Origin: Methylococcales symbiont of Iophon sp. n. MRB-2018
GTDB lineage: Bacteria; Pseudomonadota; Gammaproteobacteria; Methylococcales; Methylomonadaceae
Reading direction: 5' to 3'
DNA length: 38,485 nucleotides
Assembly: GCA_003666325.1 (NCBI GenBank)
Contig: QPIL01000107.1
Coordinates: forward strand, 1 to 38,485
Below are positions 15,586 through 25,049 of the stretch, piece by piece. The position numbers and the translations under genes were made by a program. Under the pieces are notes generated by a model, which worked only from the letters and a program-made list of their open reading frames with translations, ran no database searches and was not told the DNA's origin. Numbering within the stretch: the first letter of the stretch is position 1; the number at the start of each line of letters is the position of its first letter.

Positions 15586-15933
15586 ATGACTGTAAAAATT
15601 TATCACAACCCACGTTGTAGCAAATCAAGAAAAACCTTGCAACTGATACAACAACAAGGCATAGAACCTGAAATTATTGAATATTTAAAAACACCGCCTT
15701 CAGTGCATGAATTAACAATAGTTTTAGGCTATTTAAAAATGGAACCCCGTGATTTAATGCGTAAAAAAGAAGTTGAATACAAAGGAACAGGCATGAATAA
15801 TCCTGACCTTGATAAAGAAGCCTTAATCAAAGGTATGGTGTCCACTCCTAAATTGATTGAAAGACCCATTGTTATCAACAATGGAAAAGTAGCGATAGGT
15901 CGCCCACCTGAGAATGTATTGGCTATTCTTTGA
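15586..15933 (+). CDS. arsC: ArsC-family arsenate reductase (glutaredoxin-dependent), YfgD-like
   Basis: A 115-residue thioredoxin-fold reductase. The catalytic Cys is in the signature HNPRCSKSRKTL (about residue 11), and the substrate-binding arginines are in LIERPIV and in MRKKE. ArsC enzymes reduce arsenate to arsenite with glutathione/glutaredoxin. The chromosomal YfgD subgroup, which sits near hda as here, may have another role, so arsenate reduction is family knowledge rather than proof. It is followed by wrbA with a 4-nt overlap in frame arrangement. Confidence 0.9.
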   Translation: MTVKIYHNPRCSKSRKTLQLIQQQGIEPEIIEYLKTPPSVHELTIVLGYLKMEPRDLMRKKEVEYKGTGMNNPDLDKEALIKGMVSTPKLIERPIVINNGKVAIGRPPENVLAIL

Positions 15934-15938
15934 AAATC

Positions 15939-16529
15939 ATGACCAAAATCCTCATTCTTTACTACAGTCGTAACGGCACCACTAAAAAAATGGCATATCA
16001 AATTGCCTTAGGTGTTGAGTCACTGGAAGGTGTTGATGCTGTTATCAGAACGGTTCCTGAAATTTCAAGCGTTTGCGAACAAACTGAGAATGTAATGCCA
16101 GAAAAAGGTGCACCTTTCGCAACACTTGACGATTTAAAATCCTGTCATGGTTTAGCCTTGGGTAGCCCTACACATTTTGGTAATATGGCAGGTGCATTAA
16201 AACACTTTATTGATCAAACCACTGAGCTTTGGTTTGCTGCCACATTATCAGGAAAACCAGCAGCCGTTTTTACCTCTAGCAGTGCCATGCATAGCGGACA
16301 TGAAAGCACATTATTATCGATGATGTTACCGTTAATACATCATGGTATGTTAATCGTCAGTGTGCCCTGCAATGAAATCGCATTAAAAGAAACAAACACC
16401 GGCGGCACTCCCTACGGCCCGAGTCATTTATCCACTGCACACGATTTAAGTAGCGACGAAAAAAGCATCTGTTGGGCACTCGGTCATCGTCTTGCACAAA
16501 CCTCTGTTGCGTTAAAAAATATATCATGA
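15939..16529 (+). CDS. wrbA: NAD(P)H:quinone oxidoreductase, WrbA type
   Basis: A flavodoxin-fold FMN enzyme for two-electron reduction of quinones. The first possible codon is an alternative start at 15930 (MKIMTK). I prefer the ATG at 15939 because the family starts M-x-K-ILxLYYSRxG. FMN phosphate loop: YYSRNGTTKKMA. Other family blocks: LGSPTHFGNMAGALKHFIDQT (around residue 80), AVFTSSSAMHSGHESTLLSM and GGTPYGPSHL. Length of about 196 is normal. It sits in the arsC-wrbA-DUF2069-hda run; its stop overlaps the next ATG (ATGA). Confidence 0.92.
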   Translation: MTKILILYYSRNGTTKKMAYQIALGVESLEGVDAVIRTVPEISSVCEQTENVMPEKGAPFATLDDLKSCHGLALGSPTHFGNMAGALKHFIDQTTELWFAATLSGKPAAVFTSSSAMHSGHESTLLSMMLPLIHHGMLIVSVPCNEIALKETNTGGTPYGPSHLSTAHDLSSDEKSICWALGHRLAQTSVALKNIS

Positions 16530-16870
16530 AAAGAATTTACTATTACTATATGGCCTTAATTGGTTTTTTTGGCTTGTTTATTCTACTAATGGTGTGGAAT
16601 ACCATACTTTCTCCTTCGGAAAATTTTCCTGTTGTCATGGTGCTGCTCGGCACAGTATTTCCACTACTTATCCCTATGAGAGGCTTACTCAATGCCAATC
16701 TTAAAAGCTGTACATGGATGAGTTATTTGAGTCTATTTTATTTTACTTATGGCATATCTGAAATCTACATTTCTACCTCAGATACTGTATTCTATTTTGG
16801 TATATTAGAAGTATTTTTTAGTCTACTGCTCTGTGCTGGCTGTGGTTTTTTTGTTTATATTGATGAATAG
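16526..16870 (+). CDS. DUF2069 small membrane protein
   Basis: A 114-residue inner-membrane protein with four predicted transmembrane helices and the DUF2069 block (LLIPMRGLLNANLKSCTWMSYLSLFYFTYGISE). The start ATG at 16526 overlaps the wrbA stop by 4 nt; an upstream extension in the same frame (to 16472) lies inside wrbA and is rejected. The function of this family is unknown. Conserved placement between wrbA and hda supports a real gene. Confidence 0.85.
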   Translation: MKRIYYYYMALIGFFGLFILLMVWNTILSPSENFPVVMVLLGTVFPLLIPMRGLLNANLKSCTWMSYLSLFYFTYGISEIYISTSDTVFYFGILEVFFSLLLCAGCGFFVYIDE

Positions 16871-16879
16871 CTCAACATT

Positions 16880-17569
16880 GTGCCCAAACAACTGCCTTTA
16901 CAGTTTGAATTTCAGTCAAATCAGAACTTCAACACTTTCTACCTCGGTGATAATGTTGAAACCATTACTCATCTAAAAAATCGCTTTATTAATAAAGAAC
17001 AACTGATCTATCTATGGGGGAAAAAGGGAACAGGAAAAACCCATTTAATTCAGGCAAGTGGTCAACAAGCAAATAAGCAGAACAAGTCCTGCTTTTGTTT
17101 TTCTTTCAAACCACAACTGCCCACAACATCTATTTTGGATGGTCTAGAACAACTTGACCTGATCTGTTTTGATAATATTGAGAATATTGCTGGACATGTT
17201 GAATGGGAACAGGCTTTTTTTAACTTCTTTAATTGTCATCGAGAGCATAATAAGCACTTGCTGTTATCGGCACACTGCCCCCCTAAATTCTTATCCATTC
17301 AATTGCCTGACCTAAAAACGCGGATGAATTGGGGGCTGACTTTAAAACTCAATGTGTTAACAGATGAGCAACAACTCAATGCACTTATATTTAAAGCCAA
17401 TGACTTAGGCTTTAAACTCCCCCTTAATGTCGGGCAATTTCTTATCGCACATTATGCCTGTGATTTACCTTCTATTTGGCAATTACTGGATAAAATTGAA
17501 CATGCAACCTTAGCCGAAAAACGTAAAATAACAATTCCTTTTTTGAAACAAATTATGCGCAATCAATAG
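16880..17569 (+). CDS. hda: DnaA regulatory inactivator Hda
   Basis: Hda binds the DNA-loaded beta clamp and stimulates ATP hydrolysis by DnaA, preventing re-initiation of replication. The 229-residue protein starts with GTG (16880) and carries the clamp-binding motif QLPLQF at residues 4-9. The Walker A is LWGKKGTGKTHLIQA. The Walker B-like LICFDNIENIAG lies around residue 97. The SAHCPPKFL and LPDLKTRMNWG blocks (arginine-finger region) follow. All are typical. A PerM-like permease gene often sits beside hda in Gammaproteobacteria; only a fragment of one exists in this window, at 33329. Confidence 0.94.
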   Translation: MPKQLPLQFEFQSNQNFNTFYLGDNVETITHLKNRFINKEQLIYLWGKKGTGKTHLIQASGQQANKQNKSCFCFSFKPQLPTTSILDGLEQLDLICFDNIENIAGHVEWEQAFFNFFNCHREHNKHLLLSAHCPPKFLSIQLPDLKTRMNWGLTLKLNVLTDEQQLNALIFKANDLGFKLPLNVGQFLIAHYACDLPSIWQLLDKIEHATLAEKRKITIPFLKQIMRNQ

Positions 17570-17617
17570 CATCATGTTGCCAGTTGCCTAATACCATTTT
17601 TAAAAATAAGGATTCGG

Positions 17618-17925
17618 GACTCAAGACTCAAGACTCAAGACTCAAGACTCAAGACTCAAGACTCAAGACTCAAGACTCAAGACTCAAGACTCAAGACTCA
17701 AGACTCAAGACTCAAGACTCAAGACTCAAGACTCAAGACTAAAGACTAAAGACTAAAGACTAAAGACTAAAGACTAAAGACTAAAGACTAAAGACTAAAG
17801 ACTTAGGACTTAGGACTTAGGACTTAGGACTTAGGACTTAGGACTTAGGACTTAGGACTTAGGACTTAGGACTTAGGACTTAGGACTTAGGACTTAGGAC
17901 TTAGGACTTAGGACTTAGGACTAAA
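17618..17925 (+). repeat. Tandem heptanucleotide array, 44 units in homogeneous blocks
   Basis: Exactly 44 head-to-tail 7-bp units: 17 x GACTCAA (17618-17736), 9 x GACTAAA (17737-17799), 17 x GACTTAG (17800-17918), 1 x GACTAAA (17919-17925). No interruptions. Related arrays of 12 units (26018-26101, opposite strand) and 6 units (32638-32679) lie in the same window. No open frame spans it. Block homogeneity points to recent expansion by slippage. Confidence 0.95.
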
Positions 17926-18051
17926 GTAACTGGAACCTCTGTTGCCATACGTCATTCTCGAAGTCTGTTATCGGGAATCTAGTTTTAAACATCTGGATTC
18001 CTGCTTAGAACATGCAGGAATGACGGAGGGAGTGAAGCGGCTTTTATACCC
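17926..18051 (+). repeat. Hairpin repeat element following the heptad array
   Basis: The segment beginning GTAACTGGAACCTCTGTT contains two dyads: CATTCTCGAAGTCTGTTATCGGGAATC and ATTCCTGCTTAGAACATGCAGGAAT-type arms. It occurs inverted at 25892-26017, beside the second heptad array, so array and hairpin travel together. No coding capacity. It resembles the short intergenic hairpin families of other bacteria (GTCATTCC... type). Confidence 0.8.
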
Positions 18052-18331
18052 ATAAAAACGCCTTCTTTAAATCTCGTCAGCCTCTTCTCAATATACCCAT
18101 TATTCAATAAATATTTAAAGCTATATTCTTCTTTTTTTAGTTTTAGTGTAGAATAAAAGAATTTTCGAGTACAAATTGACAATATTGTGCATCGAACAAT
18201 AAAACACACGCTTTATTTATCACCTAGAAGCTGGTTAGAGCTAATACTGAGATAGCCAGCCTTAAAGCATACATATTCTTACATCATGCAAGAATTAATA
18301 GTTTTTTTATTCTCAATTTTAGAGTACAACA
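18052..18331 (+). promoter_or_regulatory. fusA-2 upstream region with candidate promoter
   Basis: This 280-base leader has a perfect TTGACA at 18176-18181. About 17 bases downstream is only a weak A-rich -10 (near 18199-18204). No riboswitch or operator was recognised. The rest is AT-rich non-coding sequence. Confidence 0.4.
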
Positions 18332-20416
18332 ATGACAGATCTATCCCTCTACAGAAACATCGGTATTTTCGCACACGTCGATGCCGGCAAAACCACTACA
18401 ACTGAGCGAATTTTAAAGCTTACCGGTAAAATTCATAAACTGGGCGAAGTACATGATGGAGCAGCAACCACTGACTTCATGGAGCAAGAACAGGAACGCG
18501 GGATCACCATCCAATCTGCCGCAACCTCTTGTTTCTGGGACGATCATCGCTTTAACATCATTGACACACCTGGGCACGTTGACTTCACTATTGAAGTCTA
18601 TCGCTCTTTAAAAGTACTTGATGGTGGTATTGGTGTTTTTTGTGGTTCGGGTGGTGTAGAGCCTCAATCAGAAACTAACTGGCGATATGCCAATGACTCT
18701 GAAGTAGCTCGCGTGATTCTAGTTAACAAACTGGATCGTTTAGGCGCTGATTTTTATCAAGTGGTCAAACAAATTAAAAATGTACTGGGTGCAACCCCAC
18801 TGGTCATGGTATTACCTATCGGTATTGAAGATAACTTTGTCGGTGTTGTAGATTTGTTAACCCGCAAAGCCTGGGTATGGGATAGCACTGACGACCCAAC
18901 CAATTATACAGTGCAAGATGTACCCACTGACATGGTAGATCAAGTTGAAGAATGGCGTGAAAAGTTAATTGAGGCCGCCGTTGAGCAAGACGATGATGCC
19001 ATGGAGAAATATCTGGATGGTGAAGAACCAGAGATAGAAACTATTAAAGCATGTATCCGCAAAGGAACTATTAAGCTATCCTTCTTCCCAACTTATTGCG
19101 CCTCAGCATTTAAAAACAAAGGTATCCAATTAGTACTTAATGCTGTTGTTGATTATCTTCCAAGCCCTACAGAAGTTAAGCCACAACCAGAAGTAGACGA
19201 TGAAGGTGAAGAAACCGGTGAACACGCTATTGTTGACTCTAAAAAACCATTCCGAGCTCTAGCTTTCAAAATCATGGATGACCGTTATGGAGCCTTAACC
19301 TTTATACGCATCTACTCAGGCACGTTAAACAAAGGCGATACTATACTAAACAGCTTTACTGGTAAAACTGAGCGTATTGGTCGCATGGTAGAAATGCATG
19401 CTGACGAACGTATCGAGCTTGATGCTGCTCAAGCAGGCGACATTATTGCCATTGTAGGCATGAAAAACGTGAAAACTGGACATACCTTGTGTGATCCTAA
19501 AAACCCAGCAACACTGGAGCCTATGGTGTTCCCTGACCCAGTGATCTCAATTGCAGTTGCCCCTAAAGATAAAGCAGGTTCTGAAAAATTAAGTATTGCC
19601 ATCGGAAAAATGATTGCAGAAGACCCTTCTTTCCGCGTTGAAACCGATGAAGACAGCGGTGAAACCATTCTAAAAGGCATGGGCGAGCTACATCTTGATA
19701 TTAAAATTGATATATTAAAGCGGACGCATGGTGTTGATGTTGAAGTAGGCAAACCTCAAGTAGCTTATCGTGAAACCATTACTAAAAGCGTAGAAGACAG
19801 CTACACCCATAAAAAGCAATCAGGTGGTTCTGGTCAATACGGTAAAATTGATTACATTATTGAACCGGGCGAGCCGAGTTCAGGATTTGTTTTTGAATCT
19901 AAAGTAAGTGGTGGCAACGTACCTAGAGAATTCTGGCCCGCCGTAGAAAAAGGCTTTGCAAAAAGTCTTGAACAAGGCGTTTTAGCAGGATTCCCATGCC
20001 TTGATTTGAAAGTCACATTATTAGACGGTGCTTTCCACGCAGTAGATTCATCTGCGGTTGCTTTTGAGATTGCGGCTAAAGCAGCTTATCGTCAATCAAT
20101 CCCTAAAGCTGGGCCTCAATTGATTGAACCCATCATGCATGTTGATGTTTACACACCTGAAGATCATGTAGGGGACGTTATTGGTGACCTTAACCGTCGT
20201 CGCGGTATGATTAAATCTCAAGAGGCAGGGGTAACAGGGGTACGCATTAAAGCAGATGTAGCTTTAAGTGAAATGTTTGGTTACATCGGTGATTTACGCA
20301 CTATGACCTCAGGACGAGGTCAGTTTTCTATGCAATTCTCACACTATTCACCTTGCCCTAAAAACGTAGCAGAAGAAGTGATTAAAGAAACCCATGAACG
20401 CAACAAAAAAAAATAA
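18332..20416 (+). CDS. fusA: Elongation factor G, second paralogue type (FusA2)
   Basis: EF-G is the GTPase that drives translocation on the ribosome and, with RRF, recycling. The 694-residue protein has all five domains. GTPase motifs: G1 AHVDAGKTT (about residues 15-23), switch ERGITI, G3 DTPGH, G4 NKLD. The domain IV loop ([13 protein letters not shown]) and the C-terminal [16 protein letters not shown] are present. It stands alone rather than in the str operon (rpsL-rpsG-fusA-tuf), and the sequence has the acidic insert [15 protein letters not shown]. Both suggest the paralogue usually called FusA2/EF-G2, whose specialised role is not settled. A hairpin terminator follows. Confidence 0.92.
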   Translation: MTDLSLYRNIGIFAHVDAGKTTTTERILKLTGKIHKLGEVHDGAATTDFMEQEQERGITIQSAATSCFWDDHRFNIIDTPGHVDFTIEVYRSLKVLDGGIGVFCGSGGVEPQSETNWRYANDSEVARVILVNKLDRLGADFYQVVKQIKNVLGATPLVMVLPIGIEDNFVGVVDLLTRKAWVWDSTDDPTNYTVQDVPTDMVDQVEEWREKLIEAAVEQDDDAMEKYLDGEEPEIETIKACIRKGTIKLSFFPTYCASAFKNKGIQLVLNAVVDYLPSPTEVKPQPEVDDEGEETGEHAIVDSKKPFRALAFKIMDDRYGALTFIRIYSGTLNKGDTILNSFTGKTERIGRMVEMHADERIELDAAQAGDIIAIVGMKNVKTGHTLCDPKNPATLEPMVFPDPVISIAVAPKDKAGSEKLSIAIGKMIAEDPSFRVETDEDSGETILKGMGELHLDIKIDILKRTHGVDVEVGKPQVAYRETITKSVEDSYTHKKQSGGSGQYGKIDYIIEPGEPSSGFVFESKVSGGNVPREFWPAVEKGFAKSLEQGVLAGFPCLDLKVTLLDGAFHAVDSSAVAFEIAAKAAYRQSIPKAGPQLIEPIMHVDVYTPEDHVGDVIGDLNRRRGMIKSQEAGVTGVRIKADVALSEMFGYIGDLRTMTSGRGQFSMQFSHYSPCPKNVAEEVIKETHERNKKK

Positions 20417-20471
20417 TACTATTCAATAAATAAATATACTTATATTAGTGCCTTTATTAATGTCTTCTATC

Positions 20472-20519
20472 AAGCCCTCCCCAGCAAGAGAGGGCTTTTG
20501 AGAATTAAAATCTCAAAAG
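20472..20519. terminator. Paired hairpin terminators between fusA-2 and tsaB
   Basis: First hairpin: AAGCCCTC (20472-20479) with GAGGGCTT (20490-20497) followed by TTTT, terminating fusA-2. Second: CTTTTGAGA (20495-20503) with TCTCAAAAG (20511-20519), suited to the convergent tsaB transcript. The two overlap, a compact bidirectional arrangement. Confidence 0.75.
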
Positions 20520-20522
20520 TTT

Positions 20523-21206
20523 CTATCTTTCCGATTCTTTTTTAGCGACTTTATCCCTTAAATAAACAGGTATGGCTTTTTCAACATCAACAGCTTTACC
20601 CTGCTCAAAACCTAAAACACCTAGGTCTGCAATCGCGGATGCTCTAGGTAAATGCCCAAGCTCAAAACCAGCTAAGCAATCACCCAGACGATTTGATAAT
20701 ACTTGCTGATACACTCCCCAAGCAGAACCAATACCTTGACCTAGCCTATCAGGGAAAATGATATTTTCAGCCAGTGTGACTGCTTCATCCCCTAGCAACT
20801 CAGCAAATCCCTGCTGATTTTTTTGATAAACACCCCAAAATATCTCCCCCATTCTGGCATCCATCGCGGTAAAGGCATAGTCACTTTCAGCTATTTTAAA
20901 ATAGTGCTGCGCTATTGCTGCTAAGGTTGAAACAGGAACAACCGGTAAATCAGCACCGAAGGCAATACCTTGTATAACGCCCGTAGAAATTCTAACACCC
21001 GTAAATGAACCAGGCCCGCGACTAAATGCTAAAGCATCCAATTGTTGTGGTTTTAACCCTGCATCTGCCATTAATGAATCAATCATCGGTAAAATTAATT
21101 TAGTATGCTCTCTAGGCGCTATTTGAAAACGCTCTGCAAACTCGCCATCTATATGCAATGCCACTGAGCAAGCTTCTGTAGATGTTTCTACTGCCAATAA
21201 TTTCAC
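20523..21206 (-). CDS. tsaB: tRNA threonylcarbamoyladenosine synthesis protein TsaB
   Basis: TsaB is the non-catalytic partner of TsaD (with TsaE) in t6A37 modification of ANN-decoding tRNAs. I place the start at GTG 21206 (VKLLAVETSTEACSVAL), directly after the helicase stop at 21208. The longer frame to 21257 overlaps the helicase. ASKHA-fold motifs: ETSTEACSVAL at the N-terminus, AFSRGPGSFTGVRISTG around residue 63, and AMDARMGEIFWG around residue 115. At 227 residues it is of normal length. It is translated right after yoaA, a common neighbour. Confidence 0.92.
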   Translation of the reverse strand: MKLLAVETSTEACSVALHIDGEFAERFQIAPREHTKLILPMIDSLMADAGLKPQQLDALAFSRGPGSFTGVRISTGVIQGIAFGADLPVVPVSTLAAIAQHYFKIAESDYAFTAMDARMGEIFWGVYQKNQQGFAELLGDEAVTLAENIIFPDRLGQGIGSAWGVYQQVLSNRLGDCLAGFELGHLPRASAIADLGVLGFEQGKAVDVEKAIPVYLRDKVAKKESER

Positions 21207-21207
21207 T

Positions 21208-23142
21208 TTATTGTTCCTGTTGTGCGGTTTGTTCAATCTGTCGAAAAAAAGCTTCAACTTCGATAATATTCCGGGTTCGGCTCATCGCCGGTAAACTATC
21301 TAAAAACATCTGACCATAAGCACGTTTTAATAAGCGCGGATCACAGACCATTAACACACCTTTGTCATTCACATCTCGTATTAAACGCCCTACCCCTTGT
21401 CGTAAAGCGATAACCGCAGAGGGTAACTGATGTTCAAAAAAAGGATTGCGTCCCTGTTTTTCCATGGCTTGTAGACGTGCCTTTAACACTGGGTCGCTAG
21501 GTGAAGAAAAGGGTAATTTATCAATAATGACACAAGATAAGGTATTGCCTCGCACATCCACCCCTTCCCAAAAACTGGAAGTCGCCAGTAATATAGCATC
21601 ACCTTTTTGTTTAAACTGTTCTAATAGTACTGCTTTTGCTCGCGTACCTTGCACTAATAAAGGGTAGTCAATTCTATCTTGTAAAATTTCGGCAGCAATT
21701 TTTAATGCTCTGTGACTGGTAAAAAGAAAAAAAGCACGACCTTTACTGGCCTGTAAAACCGGCAAAGCAAATTCCACCACTTTTTCGGTAAAATTTGATT
21801 CTGTGGGTTTAGGTAATCCTTTGGGGTGATAAAACAAGGATTGACTGGAAAAATCGAAAGGGCTTTCCCAGCTTTGCCCTTCAGTTCCATTTAAACCCAA
21901 TCCTTTAGCAAAATGATTAAAATTTTTAGCCACACTTAAAGTCGCTGAAGTAAAAATCCAACTGGCTTTGTGTTGACGCATAAATTGCGCAAATTCAGCT
22001 GCAATATCCAGCGGTGTTTTACTAAAAGTAAAGGATTTACTGTGGGTTTCATACCAGCGTATCCATTGCCCACTATTGTCATTAATTAGATTATCCAGTC
22101 GTTGCTCTATTTCTTCCACACGATCAAAACAGGACTCTAATCCTTTGCTTCTCACCGATGCTACTTGCAAATGATCAACCAATTTTTTTAATTGTTGATG
22201 AACCGCTGTTAAAGCACTGGATATTTTTGGGTTTTGTTCTATTTCTTTCCAGTCTCCGCGTTGTAACTCTACCCCAAACGCTAAACGTAGGTCTTTTACT
22301 TCAAACTGCAAATCTTCACATACCGTGCGTATTTCTGGCATATCTTTAGCATCTTTAAAATATTCAGCCAAAGTGTCCGTTGCTAATTCATTAAGCTGTC
22401 TGGCGGTTAACGAAGTGCCTAAAAAATTTGAAGCAATTTCAGATAGTTGATGCGCTTCATCAATCACCACTACTTCGGCATCTGGTAAAAGCTCACCAAA
22501 TCCAGTTTCTCTTAAAGACCAATCTGCACACAATAAATAATGATTAACTACGATAATATCGGATTCTTGTGCTTTTTTTCGTGCTTTTGCCAAAAAACAA
22601 TCCGCATAATCAGGACATTCCTGACCTAAACAATTATCAACGGTCGAGGTCGCTTGTGACCATACAGGATCACCTTCCTCCACATCACTCACTTCTGAAA
22701 TATCACCAACTTTAGTCTGTTTAGACCAGGCTTTAATAAAGTTAAGGGCTTGTGCATCCTGCTTGCTAAAACCAAAACTGGTATTTAATGCATTCTGCAA
22801 CCGATAAATACACAGATAATTAGCTCTACCTTTGAGTAGGGCTGAATTAAAGGGGATTGAAATAGCTTTTCTGACTAAAGGTAGATCTTTATTGAATAAC
22901 TGGTCTTGAAGGTTTTTAGTACCCGTAGAAATAATAACTTTTTTTGCCGATAAAATAGCTGGCACTAAATAGGCAAATGTTTTACCAGTCCCTGTCCCTG
23001 CTTCTGCAATCAGATTTTGCTTACTATCAATAGAGTCAGCAATAGCAATTGCCATCTCAAGCTGAGAAGTACGTGGTAAATAACCTTGAATTACTTTTGA
23101 TAATGCACCATCAATACTGAAAAAAGATTCTAATTCTGTCAT
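21208..23142 (-). CDS. yoaA: DinG-family ATP-dependent DNA helicase (YoaA)
   Basis: A 644-residue XPD-like superfamily 2 helicase moving 5' to 3'. Walker A AEAGTGTGKTFAYL (about residues 46-59) and Walker B VVIDEAHQLSE are present. The four iron-sulfur cysteines are C111, C171, C176 and C182. Motif VI is VIALRQGVGRLIRD. YoaA in E. coli works with the Pol III chi subunit in repair of stalled forks; the lack of a nuclease domain and the tsaB neighbour favour YoaA over DinG. The start ATG 23142 gives the usual N-terminus. Confidence 0.92.
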   Translation of the reverse strand: MTELESFFSIDGALSKVIQGYLPRTSQLEMAIAIADSIDSKQNLIAEAGTGTGKTFAYLVPAILSAKKVIISTGTKNLQDQLFNKDLPLVRKAISIPFNSALLKGRANYLCIYRLQNALNTSFGFSKQDAQALNFIKAWSKQTKVGDISEVSDVEEGDPVWSQATSTVDNCLGQECPDYADCFLAKARKKAQESDIIVVNHYLLCADWSLRETGFGELLPDAEVVVIDEAHQLSEIASNFLGTSLTARQLNELATDTLAEYFKDAKDMPEIRTVCEDLQFEVKDLRLAFGVELQRGDWKEIEQNPKISSALTAVHQQLKKLVDHLQVASVRSKGLESCFDRVEEIEQRLDNLINDNSGQWIRWYETHSKSFTFSKTPLDIAAEFAQFMRQHKASWIFTSATLSVAKNFNHFAKGLGLNGTEGQSWESPFDFSSQSLFYHPKGLPKPTESNFTEKVVEFALPVLQASKGRAFFLFTSHRALKIAAEILQDRIDYPLLVQGTRAKAVLLEQFKQKGDAILLATSSFWEGVDVRGNTLSCVIIDKLPFSSPSDPVLKARLQAMEKQGRNPFFEHQLPSAVIALRQGVGRLIRDVNDKGVLMVCDPRLLKRAYGQMFLDSLPAMSRTRNIIEVEAFFRQIEQTAQQEQ

Positions 23143-23238
23143 TGAAAAAAGTTTCTAAAAATAAAAATTGATTGTAGACTATCATGCACCATATATAAAT
23201 CAAGTCATTCAAACAAAATCAGCTTGGCAGTTGAAAGA

Positions 23239-23775
23239 ATGCGTGAAAAAATGAGTGGAATAATGGGGACAGTTAAAAGCATAACGATAACGCTACTACT
23301 CATTACAACCCTATTATTAGCACTTTGGGCTAAGTCATCACAAAGCTTAGGATCTGCACCAGATGAAATATTTACAACCATTACTGGCAAAAAAATTGAG
23401 TTAAAGAAATTACACGGCAAACCTGTACTTGTAACTTTTTGGGCAACTGATTGTGCCATCTGTATTAAAGAGATCCCGTATTTAATTAAGCTTTACCAGA
23501 AATTTCATCCACAAGGTCTGGAGATTATTGCTGTTGCCATGTATTACGATCCACCCAATCATGTACTTTTTATCAGCCAAGCCAAGCAAATACCCTATCC
23601 CGTCGCTTTGGACTTAAATGGACATCACGCCCAGGCATTTGGTCGTATTCAATATACCCCTACCACATTTTTAATCTCTCCTACCGGAGACATCGTTATG
23701 AAAAAAACAGGGCTACTTGATATGGAAAATATTCAGCAACAAATTAAAGAATTTATAATAAATTATAAGGTATAG
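23239..23775 (+). CDS. TlpA-like thiol-disulfide redoxin, membrane-anchored
   Basis: A thioredoxin-fold protein facing the periplasm. A single N-terminal hydrophobic segment (TITLLLITTLLLALWA) acts as anchor or signal. The redox motif is CAIC within FWATDCAICIKEIP (C77/C80 if counted from the TTG at 23224), with the cis-proline block QYTPTTFLISPTGDIV. I start at ATG 23239 (MREKMSG); TTG 23224 and ATG 23251 remain possible. Likely reduces disulfides during cytochrome c or cofactor maturation, as TlpA/ResA do, but the partner is unknown. hemJ follows 40 bases later. The last ~120 bases are duplicated at 25212. Confidence 0.85.
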   Translation: MREKMSGIMGTVKSITITLLLITTLLLALWAKSSQSLGSAPDEIFTTITGKKIELKKLHGKPVLVTFWATDCAICIKEIPYLIKLYQKFHPQGLEIIAVAMYYDPPNHVLFISQAKQIPYPVALDLNGHHAQAFGRIQYTPTTFLISPTGDIVMKKTGLLDMENIQQQIKEFIINYKV

Positions 23776-23815
23776 TGCCTATTTTTAAAAATGGTATTGT
23801 TTAGAGGACACATCT

Positions 23816-24241
23816 ATGCTTTGGTTAAAAGCTCTACATTTAATATTTATGGTTACATGGTTTGCAGGACTATTCTATTTGCCCCGATTATTTGTTTATC
23901 ACGCAATGAGCGATGACGAAACCAGTAATGAACGCTTTAAAGTAATGGAACGTAAACTATTTTTTGGCATTATGACACCCGGCATGATACTAACCTTTGT
24001 TTTTGGATTGTGGATGATATTTGATTATGCTTGGGTGCTTTATTCTTCTTCTGGATGGCTACATGCTAAATTAACGCTATTACTTTTATTGGTCATTTAT
24101 CATATCTTTTGCGGAAAATGGTTATTAGACTTTAAAAATAACCGTAACCATCACTCACCTACTTACTATCGCTGGATGAATGAAGTGCCAGTCTTGTTTT
24201 TAGTCGGGATTATAATATTGGCTACCGTTAAGCCATTCTAA
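23816..24241 (+). CDS. hemJ: Protoporphyrinogen oxidase HemJ
   Basis: HemJ oxidises protoporphyrinogen IX to protoporphyrin IX in oxygen-linked haem synthesis and works in the inner membrane. The 141-residue protein has four or five transmembrane helices and the family's blocks: MLWLKALHLIFMVTWFAGLFYLPRLFVYHA (His8 and His29), FKVMERKLFFGIMTPGMILT, WLHAKLTLLLLL and RWMNEVPVLFLVGII. All conserved His/Arg/Lys positions I know of are present. It probably shares a transcript with the redoxin. A decayed second copy lies 1.5 kb downstream. Confidence 0.92.
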   Translation: MLWLKALHLIFMVTWFAGLFYLPRLFVYHAMSDDETSNERFKVMERKLFFGIMTPGMILTFVFGLWMIFDYAWVLYSSSGWLHAKLTLLLLLVIYHIFCGKWLLDFKNNRNHHSPTYYRWMNEVPVLFLVGIIILATVKPF

Positions 24242-24254
24242 TAAAAGGATAGCC

Positions 24255-24281
24255 GAATAATGGGGGGTTCCCCCGTTATTC
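24255..24281 (+). terminator. Stem-loop after hemJ
   Basis: GAATAATGGGGG (24255-24266) pairs with CCCCCGTTATTC (24270-24281), one G-T pair. No T-run follows directly, so it may act as an RNA-stabilising hairpin or a weak terminator. The remnant of the same site (26212-26219) ends the degenerate hemJ copy. Confidence 0.5.
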
Positions 24282-24356
24282 TCAACATCTAAGCTAGCCC
24301 AACTCAAGAAAATCAAGGGGTCAGCCAGCTTGATTCTTTTTTATACCATTCAGCTC

Positions 24357-25049
24357 CTAGTCTAGTGCTACGCCATTTTTATAATTTTCTTCATATTCTT
24401 TTTGCCCGTTTTTATCCCGCCTAATTTTTAAGCCGTGCTTTTTACCATTTTTATAATTTATTTCAAACCATTTTTGTCCGTTTTCATGCCACCATGTTGC
24501 TAAGCCGTGCTGTTTACCATTTTCATACCTTTTTTCAAACCATTTTTGTCCGTTTTCGCGCCACAATGTTGCTAAACCATGCTGTTTACCATTTTCATCC
24601 CACCTAGTTTTTAAGCCGTGCTTTTTACCATTTTTATAATTTGCTTCAACCCCTTTTTGTCCGTTTTCATGCCACCATATTGCTAAGCCGTGCCAGTTAC
24701 CATTTTCATAATTTGTTTCAAGCTCTTTTTGTCCGTTTTCATACCACTTAGTTTCTAAGCCGTGCCGGTTACCATTTTCATAATTTGTTTCAAGCTCTTT
24801 TTGTCCGTTTTCATACCACTTAGTTTCTAAGCCGTGCCGGTTACCATTTTCATAATTTGTTTCCTTTCGTTTTTGTCCGTTTTTATATTTTTCAAGCATT
24901 ATCCCTGTAAATGGATTGCTTGCATTTACTTCATAAGCAATACCGTTTCGTTGTTGTAAATGCTCCACAACTTTATCATCAGCAAACCAACAAGCGTTTA
25001 CCATCGTAGTTATAAAAATTAACACAATTACTGTTAAAAACCTTTTCAC
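24357..25049 (-). CDS. MORN-repeat lipoprotein (YwqK-like)
   Basis: A 230-residue protein with a lipoprotein signal: MKRFLTVIVLIFITTMVNAC, with the lipobox ending at Cys20. From about residue 48 it consists of some seven units of about 24 residues of the type NYENGxxHGLxxxWxENGQKxxE, the MORN_2 repeat. Two units are identical at DNA level (72-bp period starting at 24697 and 24769), a sign of recent expansion or homogenisation. Some annotation schemes call such proteins YwqK-family antitoxins; I see no toxin gene beside it. The gene lies between the good and the decayed copies of hemJ. The substrate or partner is unknown. Confidence 0.85.
   Translation of the reverse strand: MKRFLTVIVLIFITTMVNACWFADDKVVEHLQQRNGIAYEVNASNPFTGIMLEKYKNGQKRKETNYENGNRHGLETKWYENGQKELETNYENGNRHGLETKWYENGQKELETNYENGNWHGLAIWWHENGQKGVEANYKNGKKHGLKTRWDENGKQHGLATLWRENGQKWFEKRYENGKQHGLATWWHENGQKWFEINYKNGKKHGLKIRRDKNGQKEYEENYKNGVALD

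Noticed and set aside
17618..17925. Regular repeats that could suggest a CRISPR array
   Set aside because: Units are contiguous 7-mers without unique spacers, and no cas gene is nearby.
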